From Oscillospiraceae bacterium (GTDB lineage Bacteria > Bacillota > Clostridia > Oscillospirales > Ruminococcaceae): a stretch of 63,437 nt of DNA. The position numbers were made by a program, and so were the translations under genes. The DNA lies in the NCBI GenBank assembly GCA_017438745.1, contig JAFRUS010000109.1:1-63437 (forward strand), written 5' to 3'. Below are positions 7,807 through 17,500 of the stretch, piece after piece. Positions within the stretch are counted from its first letter, which is position 1. The number at the start of each line of letters is the position of its first letter. The notes under the pieces are model-generated. The model saw nothing but the letters and a program-made list of their open reading frames with translations. It did no database searches and was not told the DNA's origin.

Positions 7807-9423
7807 TCAGCTATGAACGTTCTGATCTGCATCCGGGATCGTAACTGTCCAGCCTCTGGATGTCTCTTTCGAAGATTCTTCAAGTTCTTCTTCAGTTCTT
7901 AATCTGATGATCGTATTATCATCATCTGCATCAGTGCTGTAGTAAAGATGATGGTCCGGATCAGGGACTTTAACCTTTTCTTCATCATCGTTCAGACCGA
8001 TGACTTTAGTGGAAACTGTTCTGCTTCCCCCGCCGGATGTAGTTACTTTTACTGTTTCTTCTTCCTTCGCTTTCAGGTATCTTTCATAGGAAACCTTGAA
8101 AGACTTGTCACATCCGTCGTTTATGTACTCAACTTCAGAAAGTTTGCCGTCAAGGAAAGTAAGATTAATGTGTTCGTGCTTATAAAGAGGATCCATGTAA
8201 CGGAACATACGGTCATTCATAAGTTCAGGAAGTTCTTCTTCAAAATTATCATAGTTATAAACACCGTCTTTTATTTCTGCGTCCGGATGTTCGGATTCCA
8301 TGTATGAGAAATAGCGGTATGCTTCTATAAGTGCATAATCATCAGTTACTTCCGGATAATCAGGCAGTGATGCAGTTTTCGGAAATTCTAAGATCTTAAC
8401 CGAATAATCATCTTTCCAGTTCTTTTCTCCTGACGCATATTCATCAAGACCGTCAGCATACGGAATCACAAGATTCTGAGGAACTGCAGCCGGATATGCT
8501 CCTATTCTATTACATGAACGATCAGTCATATAAACCGATACGACCTTTCCGTCAGCAATATGTACCGACCACTTGGTATTATATTTACCCACAATTCCGG
8601 CAAGTTGGCAAATACGAAGAGAAAGATCATCATCCCAGGATCCGCTTACAATTCTGTCTCCGACAAGATCTTCTTCCTTTAATTTTCCACTCTCTAAATC
8701 TTTTGAGATCATATACGATGTAATCCCGCACATGATCTTTGCATCATTGTTAAGCTCGGTGATGCTACGGAAATAATTTTGCCAGTAGCTTTCAAATACT
8801 CCGTGACCCCCGAGCATGTATTCTTCTATCTTGTCAAACGGGATTTCCATATCATCAGGAATGGCATACGGATAAGCACCAGTCTTTTCGTTATTTACAG
8901 AACACACAGCAAAAGCGTCATAAGATCCATCGAGATATGCTTTCCATTTCATATCACGGTATCCGTACTTTTCAAGCAGGATCCTGTTTACGGAATCTGC
9001 AAGCTCACTTCCGTCATCATAAGTAAAGTAAGTACCGTAATCGGCGCCAGGGGCTTTGCCTTCCCTAATGGCATCTGTCACTACCTCAGAAACAGTTTCA
9101 GCCATACGGTTAAGTTTCTGAGAATCGTTGATATCCTTCTCGTAAGCAGATGAACTCAGAACATGCTTATAGTACGAATGATCTTCGTAAATTGATTCCT
9201 TCATGGAAATAGTATCGAGTATGTTCACTACCCCGTCTTCGTTTACATCCAGATTTTCAGATGCTTTATCAGCAGATTTTCCGGTCATGAAATCGAACAT
9301 TCCGGAAAGATCAGCAGGTTTGAAATATTTTTTTGCCTTCTCAGTATCGGCAGCATATGCTGTAATGAAAACTGATGAAACGATACTGACTGCAAGAACT
9401 GCAGATATAACTTTCTTTATCAT
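7807..9423 (-). CDS. Secreted dockerin-like protein, paralogue 2
   Basis: 538 residues, paralogous to the protein at 4658-6259. The signal peptide (1-24) and the dockerin-like loop DVNEDGVVNILDTISMK (about 58-74) are the same, and residues 1-125 differ at only a handful of positions. Residues about 190-290 are diverged and differ in length, while the C-terminal third is again alike (HEHINLTFLDGKLSEVEYIN, then an acidic tail). No catalytic motif is recognisable. The mix of near-identical and diverged blocks suggests duplication followed by gene conversion or selection on the centre. The likely site is outside the cell; function unknown. Confidence 0.75.
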   Translation of the reverse strand: MIKKVISAVLAVSIVSSVFITAYAADTEKAKKYFKPADLSGMFDFMTGKSADKASENLDVNEDGVVNILDTISMKESIYEDHSYYKHVLSSSAYEKDINDSQKLNRMAETVSEVVTDAIREGKAPGADYGTYFTYDDGSELADSVNRILLEKYGYRDMKWKAYLDGSYDAFAVCSVNNEKTGAYPYAIPDDMEIPFDKIEEYMLGGHGVFESYWQNYFRSITELNNDAKIMCGITSYMISKDLESGKLKEEDLVGDRIVSGSWDDDLSLRICQLAGIVGKYNTKWSVHIADGKVVSVYMTDRSCNRIGAYPAAVPQNLVIPYADGLDEYASGEKNWKDDYSVKILEFPKTASLPDYPEVTDDYALIEAYRYFSYMESEHPDAEIKDGVYNYDNFEEELPELMNDRMFRYMDPLYKHEHINLTFLDGKLSEVEYINDGCDKSFKVSYERYLKAKEEETVKVTTSGGGSRTVSTKVIGLNDDEEKVKVPDPDHHLYYSTDADDDNTIIRLRTEEELEESSKETSRGWTVTIPDADQNVHS

Positions 9424-9608
9424 AAATCTTATCCCCTTTTTGCGGTTTGTTTTATTGGATACATTTTACCACAAACACTGGGCAAAGTCAAGGAACCTGT
9501 CCATGATAACGGCATATCCAATCACGTAAATACGTGGGTTTGGATATATCTAGTTTCTTTTTAAGAGAGTTTTTAACAAACACTTTCTCCGGAAAAATAA
9601 AAAAACTA

Positions 9609-9660
9609 TTGACAAAACTGTTATCATTGATTATACTGTATATATACCGATATACACAGT
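9609..9660 (+). promoter_or_regulatory. Promoter and GntR operator of ABC module 1
   Basis: TTGACA (9609-9614), 17 bases, TATACT (9632-9637). An inverted repeat with ACTGT and ACAGT ends and TATA-rich arms covers 9635-9660 and overlaps the -10 box, as expected for a repressor site. The same promoter and operator occur ahead of ABC module 2 at 58395-58445. Confidence 0.8.
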
Positions 9661-9678
9661 ATGTCAAAGGAGATTTTC

Positions 9679-10050
9679 ATGAAAATAATTATAAAAAACA
9701 AATCAGAACTGCCTATCTATGAACAGATCGAGGAGCAGATGAAGACACAGATACTTGACGGCACCATAAAGGAAGACGAACAGCTTCCTTCTATCCGTCA
9801 GCTTGCCCGTGATCTGAAGATAAGCGTAATCACAACAACAAGAGCCTACAACGATCTTGCTGAGGAAGGTTTCATCATCTCGGTGGCCGGCAAGGGCTAT
9901 TTCGTTTCTCCTAGAAACAACGAACTCCTGAAGGAGCGAATGCTGTTCGAAATGGAGGAAGGACTTGAAAAAGCCGTAACAAGCGGCAGAAATGCCGGAC
10001 TTTCTGACGTGGAGATCATAGAGGCACTTAAGAAATTTATGGAGGGATGA
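9679..10050 (+). CDS. GntR-family (YtrA-type) repressor of ABC module 1
   Basis: 123 residues: an N-terminal winged helix (PIYEQIEEQMK..., PSIRQLARDLKISVITTTRAY) with a short helical C-terminal dimer arm of about 45 residues, the YtrA subfamily layout. Such regulators sit first in ABC transporter operons and respond to cell-envelope stress or to a small ligand. The ATG at 9679 is chosen over one at 9661 because AAAGGAG lies between them. The recognition helix is identical in sequence (LKISVITT) to that of the regulator at 57998-58369. It is followed directly by its ABC ATPase gene. Confidence 0.85.
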   Translation: MKIIIKNKSELPIYEQIEEQMKTQILDGTIKEDEQLPSIRQLARDLKISVITTTRAYNDLAEEGFIISVAGKGYFVSPRNNELLKERMLFEMEEGLEKAVTSGRNAGLSDVEIIEALKKFMEG

Positions 10051-10052
10051 CA

Positions 10053-10937
10053 ATGGAAAACATTCTTGAAATCAGTGGTCTTAACAAATCATACGGGGAT
10101 TTTGCTCTGAAAGACGTAAGCTTTTCTCTTCCGAAGGGCTACATAATGGGATTTGTCGGCCAGAACGGTTCCGGCAAGACTACTACTATCCGCTCGATCC
10201 TCAATATGGCGAAGACTGACAGCGGAAAGATATCTGTCTTTGGTCTTGACAGTGTAAATGACACAATCGAGATCAAACAGCGTACCGGCGTGGTTTTCGA
10301 CAGCCTTTATCTTGCGGAACATCTTACTGCAAAACAGATAGAAAAGCAGCTGAAGCCGTTTTACAATGACTGGCAGAGCGATGAGTTCTTCAAGAGACTT
10401 AAAAGTTTTGAACTTCCTGACAACAAGAAGGTCGGCGAGTTTTCAAAGGGCATGAAGATGAAACTGATGATAGCCGTTGCCCTCTCCCACAAGGCAGAGC
10501 TTATCATTCTCGACGAACCTACAAGCGGACTTGATCCGGTGGCCCGTGATGAACTGCTGGACATTCTTTCGGAATACATCGAAGATGAAAACCGCGGTGT
10601 GCTTTTTTCCACACATATCACTGCAGACGTTGAGCGCATAGCAGACTACGTAACTATACTCCACAACGGAAAGGTGTGGTTTACCGGCGAACTCAACACC
10701 CTTGCGGAAAGCTATGCTGTTTTAAAAGGTGCGGAAGAAGATATTCCGGAATCAGTGAAAGAAAAACTCATCGGCTTCCACGCCTACCGGAACGGATTTG
10801 AAGCATTAATAAAAACCGACGATCTGGCAGGACTTCCGGATTCCCTGGAATATGAAAAGGCTAACCTCGACGACATCCTGGTCTACATAGCAAAGGAGGA
10901 TAAGAATGAAAGACATGCTGAAAATAATGCGGTTTGA
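10053..10937 (+). CDS. ABC transporter ATP-binding protein, module 1
   Basis: 294 residues with Walker A GQNGSGKT (about 37-44), a signature region EFSKGMKMKLMIAVAL in which FSKGM replaces LSGGQ (common in YtrB-like exporters), Walker B LIILDEP and the H-loop STH. It partners the two membrane proteins encoded next, probably as an exporter or a lipid- or antibiotic-responsive pump. The start at 10053 is preferred over 10047 because GGAGGG ends 6 bases before it. The 3' end overlaps the next gene by 32 bases, which implies coupled translation. Confidence 0.88.
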   Translation: MENILEISGLNKSYGDFALKDVSFSLPKGYIMGFVGQNGSGKTTTIRSILNMAKTDSGKISVFGLDSVNDTIEIKQRTGVVFDSLYLAEHLTAKQIEKQLKPFYNDWQSDEFFKRLKSFELPDNKKVGEFSKGMKMKLMIAVALSHKAELIILDEPTSGLDPVARDELLDILSEYIEDENRGVLFSTHITADVERIADYVTILHNGKVWFTGELNTLAESYAVLKGAEEDIPESVKEKLIGFHAYRNGFEALIKTDDLAGLPDSLEYEKANLDDILVYIAKEDKNERHAENNAV

Positions 10938-11616
10938 TTTCTTAACCGCCGCCGATACCGGTTACTTTCCGGCAGTTTTCCTTGCTGCCCTGTCTGTATC
11001 AGGAGCATTTCTTTTCGGTCCGGGCTGTGCAGCCGCTCTGATACTAACTTCCATATGCTTTATACTTCCGCTTACAAGCGTCGCTGAAAAATCTGAGTTT
11101 CATAAACTCTACGGAATTCTTCCGGTAAAAAGAAAAAACATAACCCGCGGACGTTTTCTGTATATTTTCATGCTTCATTTCATACCGGAAATGATCGCGC
11201 TTTTACTGTTAAAACCGGCTTTCACTCTGAAGGCATACAGAATTCTTCCTAATCAGGGCAGTGCAAGCCTCCAGCTGATCGAAAACGCTTTTCTATCAGA
11301 ATTCCGCGGTCCGTGTATGAAGATATTCATCTTTTTTTCGATTTCCTGTTTTGCTTTCCTCTATATGGAATTCACCGGACAGATCTTCGGACACGAAAAT
11401 GATATTAAGAGCATCATGGTATTACTCCTGACCGTAACAGCAGTTGTTACGACCCTGACAGCACTCGGAAGTCATGACATAATACAGGTGGATTTCGAAA
11501 AGATCCGCAATATAAAGACACTTACCGCCGGCATCTCTCTGAACACACTGCTGTTTATGATCTGCCTGCTGCTCGGAGAAATAACCGCCGGAAAAGTATC
11601 GGCAAAAGAGCTATGA
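10906..11616 (+). CDS. ABC-2 type permease subunit, module 1
   Basis: 236 residues with about six hydrophobic segments, including FPAVFLAALSVSGAFLFG near the N terminus and MVLLLTVTAVVTTLTAL later. The N-terminal cytoplasmic start MKDMLKIMRFDFLTA and the PVKRKNITRGRFLYI stretch after the second helix are typical of ABC-2 permeases, which often carry an xPxxRxxxVxxR motif there. AAGGAGG precedes the ATG. It overlaps the ATPase gene by 32 bases and lies 12 bases before the second permease. Substrate unknown. Confidence 0.75.
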   Translation: MKDMLKIMRFDFLTAADTGYFPAVFLAALSVSGAFLFGPGCAAALILTSICFILPLTSVAEKSEFHKLYGILPVKRKNITRGRFLYIFMLHFIPEMIALLLLKPAFTLKAYRILPNQGSASLQLIENAFLSEFRGPCMKIFIFFSISCFAFLYMEFTGQIFGHENDIKSIMVLLLTVTAVVTTLTALGSHDIIQVDFEKIRNIKTLTAGISLNTLLFMICLLLGEITAGKVSAKEL

Positions 11617-11628
11617 GGAGGGATGATC

Positions 11629-12423
11629 ATGGATCTTACTGTAATCAGAAAAATAATAAAATCAGACCTTACAAATATAAGAGGCGGTAAAAACTCGATG
11701 ACTTCCCTTATAGTAATAACAGCCGTATTCTTTCTCGGGACCGGATTTCTTGTTTCACCGATATCCGGTCTGTACGGACCGTTTCTGCTTGGAGTCTTCG
11801 TCGTACCCGCACTTTTTTCCAACGAGATAAAATATCACAGCGAAAAGCTCCCCTTTATTCTTCCGATACGGCGCCGTGATCTTGTAAACGCAAGATTTCT
11901 GTTTGCCGCAGGTACATATTTTATAGTCTGTCTTGTGGTCTATGTTCTTATGCTTTTATCAGCAAAAATAAAACTTTACACATTGATCCTCGGAGATGAA
12001 GACGCCGATTTTCTTAAAGTGATTTCAGAACGTCTCGGCTTTTCACCGCTGTTGTTTTTCAGCATGATATACAGCCTTGCTTTTGCCGTTGGATTATTAT
12101 CTTTAGGAATGCAGCTCCGTGCCTATTTCAAAGATCCTGCAAGATTAAAAGCAGATCTGGATATGACATCAAATAAAAACTCTAAAAAAGAAAAAATAGC
12201 TGTAGTTATTATATTTTTCGGAATATTACTTTTTATACTCGTCGTAACAGGCATTATTCCGGTAACAACAGTTCTGGCTGTAATACTTCAGCTTTTTGCA
12301 AATCTTGCTCATGCCGGAAAAGGAGTTTTCCTGACTGTTTTTACACTATGCTTAGGATTTATGAGTCTTACTTTCAGTTACACATGCACAAGACTTGAGT
12401 ATGAGGAAAAGGATCTGGGGTGA
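11629..12423 (+). CDS. Second ABC-2 type permease subunit, module 1
   Basis: 264 residues, about six membrane segments. It has the same PIRRRDLVNARFLFA motif after helix two as its neighbour has, marking it as an ABC-2 permease paralogue. The start at 11629 follows GAGGAGGG by 6 bases; an ATG at 11623 overlaps that site and is less likely. The stop codon at 12421-12423 lies 4 bases before the next start, so the beta-lactamase-like gene is part of the operon. Confidence 0.75.
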   Translation: MDLTVIRKIIKSDLTNIRGGKNSMTSLIVITAVFFLGTGFLVSPISGLYGPFLLGVFVVPALFSNEIKYHSEKLPFILPIRRRDLVNARFLFAAGTYFIVCLVVYVLMLLSAKIKLYTLILGDEDADFLKVISERLGFSPLLFFSMIYSLAFAVGLLSLGMQLRAYFKDPARLKADLDMTSNKNSKKEKIAVVIIFFGILLFILVVTGIIPVTTVLAVILQLFANLAHAGKGVFLTVFTLCLGFMSLTFSYTCTRLEYEEKDLG

Positions 12424-12427
12424 TAAA

Positions 12428-14272
12428 ATGAAAAATCTGTTTAAACGCATGACTGCCGCTTTGTGTACAGGACTTGTGCTTTCGTTTCCTATAAACATTT
12501 CAGCAGAAGAAATTCCTGAAAATGATATTACACTTCCGTCAGGCAAAACACTGAAAGAAGTGGTCGCCACAATAGCCTCCGGCTGTAAAGCTGAAGAGGA
12601 TCTGGGCTTCGCATCAGCCGAGATCAGTATATTCAAAGGTGACGAAGAACTGTACACCGGATATTATGGTGAAGCAGACAAAGAAAAGCATATCGCCGCC
12701 GATGAAACTTCCGTTTACGAATGGGGCAGCATTTCGAAAACACTCATCTGGGTAAGCGTTATGCAGCTTTATGAACAGGGGCGCATAGATCTTGACAAGG
12801 ACGTCCGTGAATATCTTCCGGAAGGATTCTTTAAGAATCTCACATACGATGATCCGATCACAATGATGAACCTTATGAATCATAATGCGGGATGGCAGGA
12901 AACAACGAAAGCTATCCAGGTAAAAGACGAAAAGGATATAAAGCCGCTGGGAGAAGCTCTTAAAGATATCGAACCGGCGCAGGTCTTCCGTCCCGGAGAA
13001 ATTACAGCCTACTCAAACTACGGTGCTGCTGTGGCCGGATATGTGGTCGAATGCATAACGGGCGAAGATTTCTGCGACTACGTTCATGAGAACATTTTCG
13101 ATGTACTCGGAATGGAACACACTTCACTGAATCCGAACCACAGCGACAACGCTTACGTTTTCGAAAAGCGAAAGGAAATGCACAGCTATTCAACTATGTT
13201 CTTTGAATCTGTTGACGAAGGAAACTGTCTTTACTACATTCCCTGCTACCCTGCCGGAGCAGCAGCAGGAACTTTAGCTGACTTAAGGACCTATGCACAG
13301 GCATTTGTAAATGATGATGCGCCGCTTTTCAAAAATCCGGAAACTCAGAAGCTGATGTTTGAAGGAACAGCTTTTTACGGCGATTCTGACATTCCGGAAA
13401 ACTGTCACGGTTTCTGGCCGGAGGAACGTGAAGTGCGCGTTTACGGCCACGGTGGTTCAACACTTTTCGGAAATGCTGATATGAAATTTGATCCTGTATC
13501 AAAGATAGGATTTGTCGTTATGGTTAACCAGTACGGCGGCAACCTGGTAACTGAAAACGCACCGTCACTGGTCTTCGGACATTTTCCGAAAGACAAATAT
13601 ATTTCCGAAACAGATGATAAAATTGATATAAAAGGATATTATTTGATCTCACGCGGAGTTTTCAAAGGACTGATGAAATTCCAAAATACTCTGACAGCAA
13701 TTTCTGCAGATGAACTTGGTGATACTAATTTAAGAAAACTGAATGACGGTCTGTATGTTATTGAAGCCGGTGAACACGGTCAGTTTTCTTCAGTCAGAAA
13801 CTACGAAAACGGCGACTGGGGTCTGCTTATACAAAGTGAAGAACTGATACATACTGGCAGTTATCTTTTCGCACTGGCTCTCCTTGCTGCCTACGGACTT
13901 ACCGCAGTCGCATCGTTTTACATGCTCCGTATCCGTTTAAAAGTTCGTAAACTCAAAAAACAGTCACTTACTTCAGGTGTTATAACTGCCGGAGAAACAG
14001 CGATACTTGTTTCAGTAATTCTTCTGCTTACAAGTTACGTGTACACATTGAAATTCCTGGGTGGTCTTCCGGAGGCAGCAATGACCGTCTTCGGCACCTG
14101 TCAGATCATATGCGCGGCTGTATGTGTTGTTTCAGCAATCGCTGCGGTAAGATCCGCTTTAAAAGATAAAGATAAAATAAAGAAAACGGTCTGCATCATC
14201 AATACTGTCTGCAGTGTAATATGCGTTTCTGCGATAGTGTATTTTGAAATGTACCGTTTCTGGGGCTGCTGA
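12428..14272 (+). CDS. Membrane-anchored class C beta-lactamase-like serine hydrolase
   Basis: 614 residues. Signal peptide 1-26. The hydrolase domain (about 40-400) has the nucleophile motif S101-I-S-K104, the Y195-S-N197 motif and H341-G-G, the three landmarks of the class C/AmpC-EstB family. The C-terminal 130 residues carry about four membrane helices, so the enzyme is presented on the outer face of the membrane. Homologues act as D-amino peptidases, esterases or carboxypeptidases as often as beta-lactamases. Its place at the end of a GntR/ABC operon suggests a cell-envelope or peptide-antibiotic role. The ATG at 12428 is favoured by the signal peptide starting there. Confidence 0.82.
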   Translation: MKNLFKRMTAALCTGLVLSFPINISAEEIPENDITLPSGKTLKEVVATIASGCKAEEDLGFASAEISIFKGDEELYTGYYGEADKEKHIAADETSVYEWGSISKTLIWVSVMQLYEQGRIDLDKDVREYLPEGFFKNLTYDDPITMMNLMNHNAGWQETTKAIQVKDEKDIKPLGEALKDIEPAQVFRPGEITAYSNYGAAVAGYVVECITGEDFCDYVHENIFDVLGMEHTSLNPNHSDNAYVFEKRKEMHSYSTMFFESVDEGNCLYYIPCYPAGAAAGTLADLRTYAQAFVNDDAPLFKNPETQKLMFEGTAFYGDSDIPENCHGFWPEEREVRVYGHGGSTLFGNADMKFDPVSKIGFVVMVNQYGGNLVTENAPSLVFGHFPKDKYISETDDKIDIKGYYLISRGVFKGLMKFQNTLTAISADELGDTNLRKLNDGLYVIEAGEHGQFSSVRNYENGDWGLLIQSEELIHTGSYLFALALLAAYGLTAVASFYMLRIRLKVRKLKKQSLTSGVITAGETAILVSVILLLTSYVYTLKFLGGLPEAAMTVFGTCQIICAAVCVVSAIAAVRSALKDKDKIKKTVCIINTVCSVICVSAIVYFEMYRFWGC

Positions 14273-14327
14273 TAAAAGCCGCACTTACAGAGAAAAAATA
14301 AACTGTAGAACAAAAGATAAATAATAC

Positions 14328-14378
14328 AAAAAGGGTAACAGTCTTTGCTTTTATCGCAATGACTATTACCCTTTTTTA
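14328..14378 (+). terminator. Terminator of ABC module 1
   Basis: Arms AAAAAGGGTAACAGTC and GACTATTACCCTTTTTT with a T run. The arms resemble those of the terminator at 7746-7788. Confidence 0.75.
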
Positions 14379-14397
14379 ATTTATCAAAGCATAATTT

Positions 14398-14493
14398 TTA
14401 AAAGAAAGCGTCAGGTACGTCACCTGTCTTTCCTGCAGTTCCGCACGAAACAACAGCAAATGCGGTAAGAAGTGCTATGATCCTGTGTTTCAG
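14398..14493 (-). pseudogene. Possible tiny lipoprotein gene with a CTG in place of the start
   Basis: Nine bases after the stop of the giant LRR gene, on the same strand, is a frame of 31 codons starting CTG-AAA-CAC-AGG. It encodes LKHRIIALLTAFAVVSCGTA followed by 11 residues and a stop: a charged start, a hydrophobic core and a lipobox VVSC, i.e. a complete lipoprotein signal. No ATG, GTG or TTG and no clear ribosome site is present. It may be a relic whose ATG mutated, or a CTG-started small lipoprotein. Confidence 0.35.
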
Positions 14494-14502
14494 GATGTTA
14501 AG

Positions 14503-17500
14503 TTATTGTTTCATGAATCTGACAAGAGTAAGCAGATCGGAAACATCTGTTGTGCCGTCGCTGTTCAGATCAGCTTTGTCTTTCAGATCGGCGTATTTTT
14601 CAGGCGCTATCAGTATATGGCTGAGTTTTACGATATCGGAAGTGTTGATTACACTGTTACCGTCGATATCGTACTGTGAGTTTTCAAATTCAGGTTCAGC
14701 TGCATCATCTTCTGTTAAATTACTTATTGTTGCTGTTTGTGTTTTTGTTTCAAAAGTTCCATCATTATCTTTGTCTTCATATACATCTAAATCTGCTTCT
14801 TTTACATCTGCTATCTTTTCACCTTCTGCAACAACTAATTCTTTATCGCCTTTACTTGCTTTTAACAGTACTTTTTCTGTATCTGTATTTAATGTAAGTT
14901 CTGTTTTTTCTTCAAGATTATTTGCAGTCAACTTTATATTTTTTAAATTATCACCTGTTACTACATATCCTTCTTCTGTTGACTCTATTTTTATATCTTT
15001 TGAGTTTTCTCCACTTAATTTTATTGTATACCATGGTAATTTCATATATTCATCATTTACTGTAAACACTGCTTCAAATTCTTTTCCACTTGGATTACTT
15101 AATGATAATGTTTTATTATTTTCAAATGTTGCTTTTCCTCCTTCTGTTGTTTTTACTGACATGTAAGAATCTTTTGTTAATAACTTTATATCTAATGGTT
15201 CTGTACTGTTTAATGGTTCAACTGAATAATTTTCTCCTTCAGCAAAACTAGCATAAGCTTCAGATATTTCATTATTTTCATCAACTGCAGAAGAATTATA
15301 AATAGGACTTATATCACATTCCAGTTCGCCGCTAACTTTATTAGTGCCTTCAATTATTGCTTCTTTTTTTGTTTTATTATTATCTTTAATGAGTAATCTA
15401 GTTGTGTTTTTATACATGAAGTTAACGTATCCGGAAAGTTTCACACATTCGTTGTTTTCCATCAATGTTTCAATATCAGGAACTTCTTTTTTTGATATCG
15501 AATATACCACAAAGCTAACTATATCATCAGAATGAGAATAAATTTCACTATCAGTGTCAATACCAACACGGCTAAAATCATTCTTTATATATAGATATCT
15601 TTCCTCCGAATAATCATTCTTCAGATAATAATTTCTTACCGGCGTATAATCATTTTCATCATAAATTGGAATCCTAAATCCATAATAATTTTTTTCAGAA
15701 AATGAAATACCTCTATTAATATAAAATGTTGCATCTAGTTCTTGTGGTTTTCCTGTTATAATTACCGCATGTCCTTCCTCAGCATTCTTACGCATAAAAG
15801 CACATACCAATAATTTTTCGTCATCATTTTTTTCGGAATTATCATCATAATATGATACAACACTATCATAAAATTTTTCAAAATCATTGCCTTTATAAAG
15901 TTTTGTACTATAATTTTTTTCTACTCCTGTTTGAAGCAAATGATAAAAGTTTATTAATTCCTTCAATTTCTTATTCTTATCAGTTGGTATTAACTGATAT
16001 GTACTATCAGCTTTTTCATTTGCATTTTGCCAGTTTTCTTGTGATAAAACTCCCATTTTAAATAAAATTGCTGTTATCGCCATTCCTTCACAAGAGCCAC
16101 GCCATTCTTCTTTACGCCTTACCTCAGCATATTCTTTTAACGAATTTGGATAATAATTTATTAATTCTCCAACATCATATGAATCAAAATAACTTGGACT
16201 ATTATAAAAACTATAGTTATCTTCTCCCCAATTAAAAAATATGGTTTCACTTTCAAATGTAATATTATGTTGTTTAGCATATCTTTCAGCGTAACTTCCA
16301 GAATATCCTACTATAATCACTTGATCTTCTATTCCATCAAATGCATCGTAACCTATTTTATTTACCTTGTTTCCTATTTTAATTCTCTTAAAATTATGAC
16401 AATATTTAAAAGCTCTATCACCTATTTCTGTTACATCAGAATCCAAACAAAAATATTTCATTTCATCATCAAAATCTGTTAAAAAACCATATAAAACATT
16501 CCCGTTTTTGTTTTTTAATGCATAAATATTTCGTATAGTATACAACTCCATGGAAAAATTCTCGTTTTCTCTCATAGATTTATGAAAATCAGATTTATAT
16601 ACATCATGTGTTGCAAAGGCATTTATATCTAAATATGAAACTGTTCCGGGAATAAATACATCACCTGTATATTTTTCAAAAGCATTATTTCTTATAGTTG
16701 TAAGTTTATTTGGTAATTGTATACTCTTAATTCCATCTAATTTTACGGCTCCAGCACATATTTCTGTTACTGTATATTGTTCTTTCTCTATAGGTTCTAT
16801 TTCATCAGGGAAAGCAAGTGTTCCATATGCACTTATTGCTTCTTTTTTTACCTCTATTACTTTTGCAGTTTTATTATCTTCATCTAACGCATATGTTATT
16901 CCATTAATTGTTATTATATTATTTATTAATTCATATTTTATACCATACTTTTCAGCACATTGTTGAGCACTTGAACCATAATAACAGTAAATTGTTAATT
17001 TATAGCAGCCTCCAAATGGGTTAGACACTATTTGTACATCATGTGGTATTGTTATTTTTTCCAGGTCCTGACAGTTTCTAAATGCTCCATCTTCTATTTT
17101 TTGAACAGATTCAGGTATTTCTATTTCTTTAAAATCATTATTTATAAAAGCTTCTTTTCCAATTGTTTTTAAAGAATTCGGAAAACTTATTTCTCTAATA
17201 CCACATCCTACAAATGCGTTATCTTCTATATTTTCTAATGTATCTGGAAATGATATATGCTCTATTTTATATTTTTGCGTAACATTTTTAGTATTAATAC
17301 AATCAACACTTTTTACATTTATATCATTGACCTTCTCTGGAATATCCAAGGAATCTATATCTGCATTTATAGTTATAGTTAATTTACCATCTTGAGTAAT
17401 ATCAAAGGTATAAGGATCATTTTCTTCTAATAATACATAATTGATTCCGTCTTTTTCAGCTTCCTTATGAGCTGCCGAATTTTCGTAACAATATATTGTT

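Noticed and set aside
9424..14378. Bacteriocin or lantibiotic cluster around ABC module 1
   Set aside because: No precursor peptide, modification enzyme or leader peptidase domain is present near the ABC genes.
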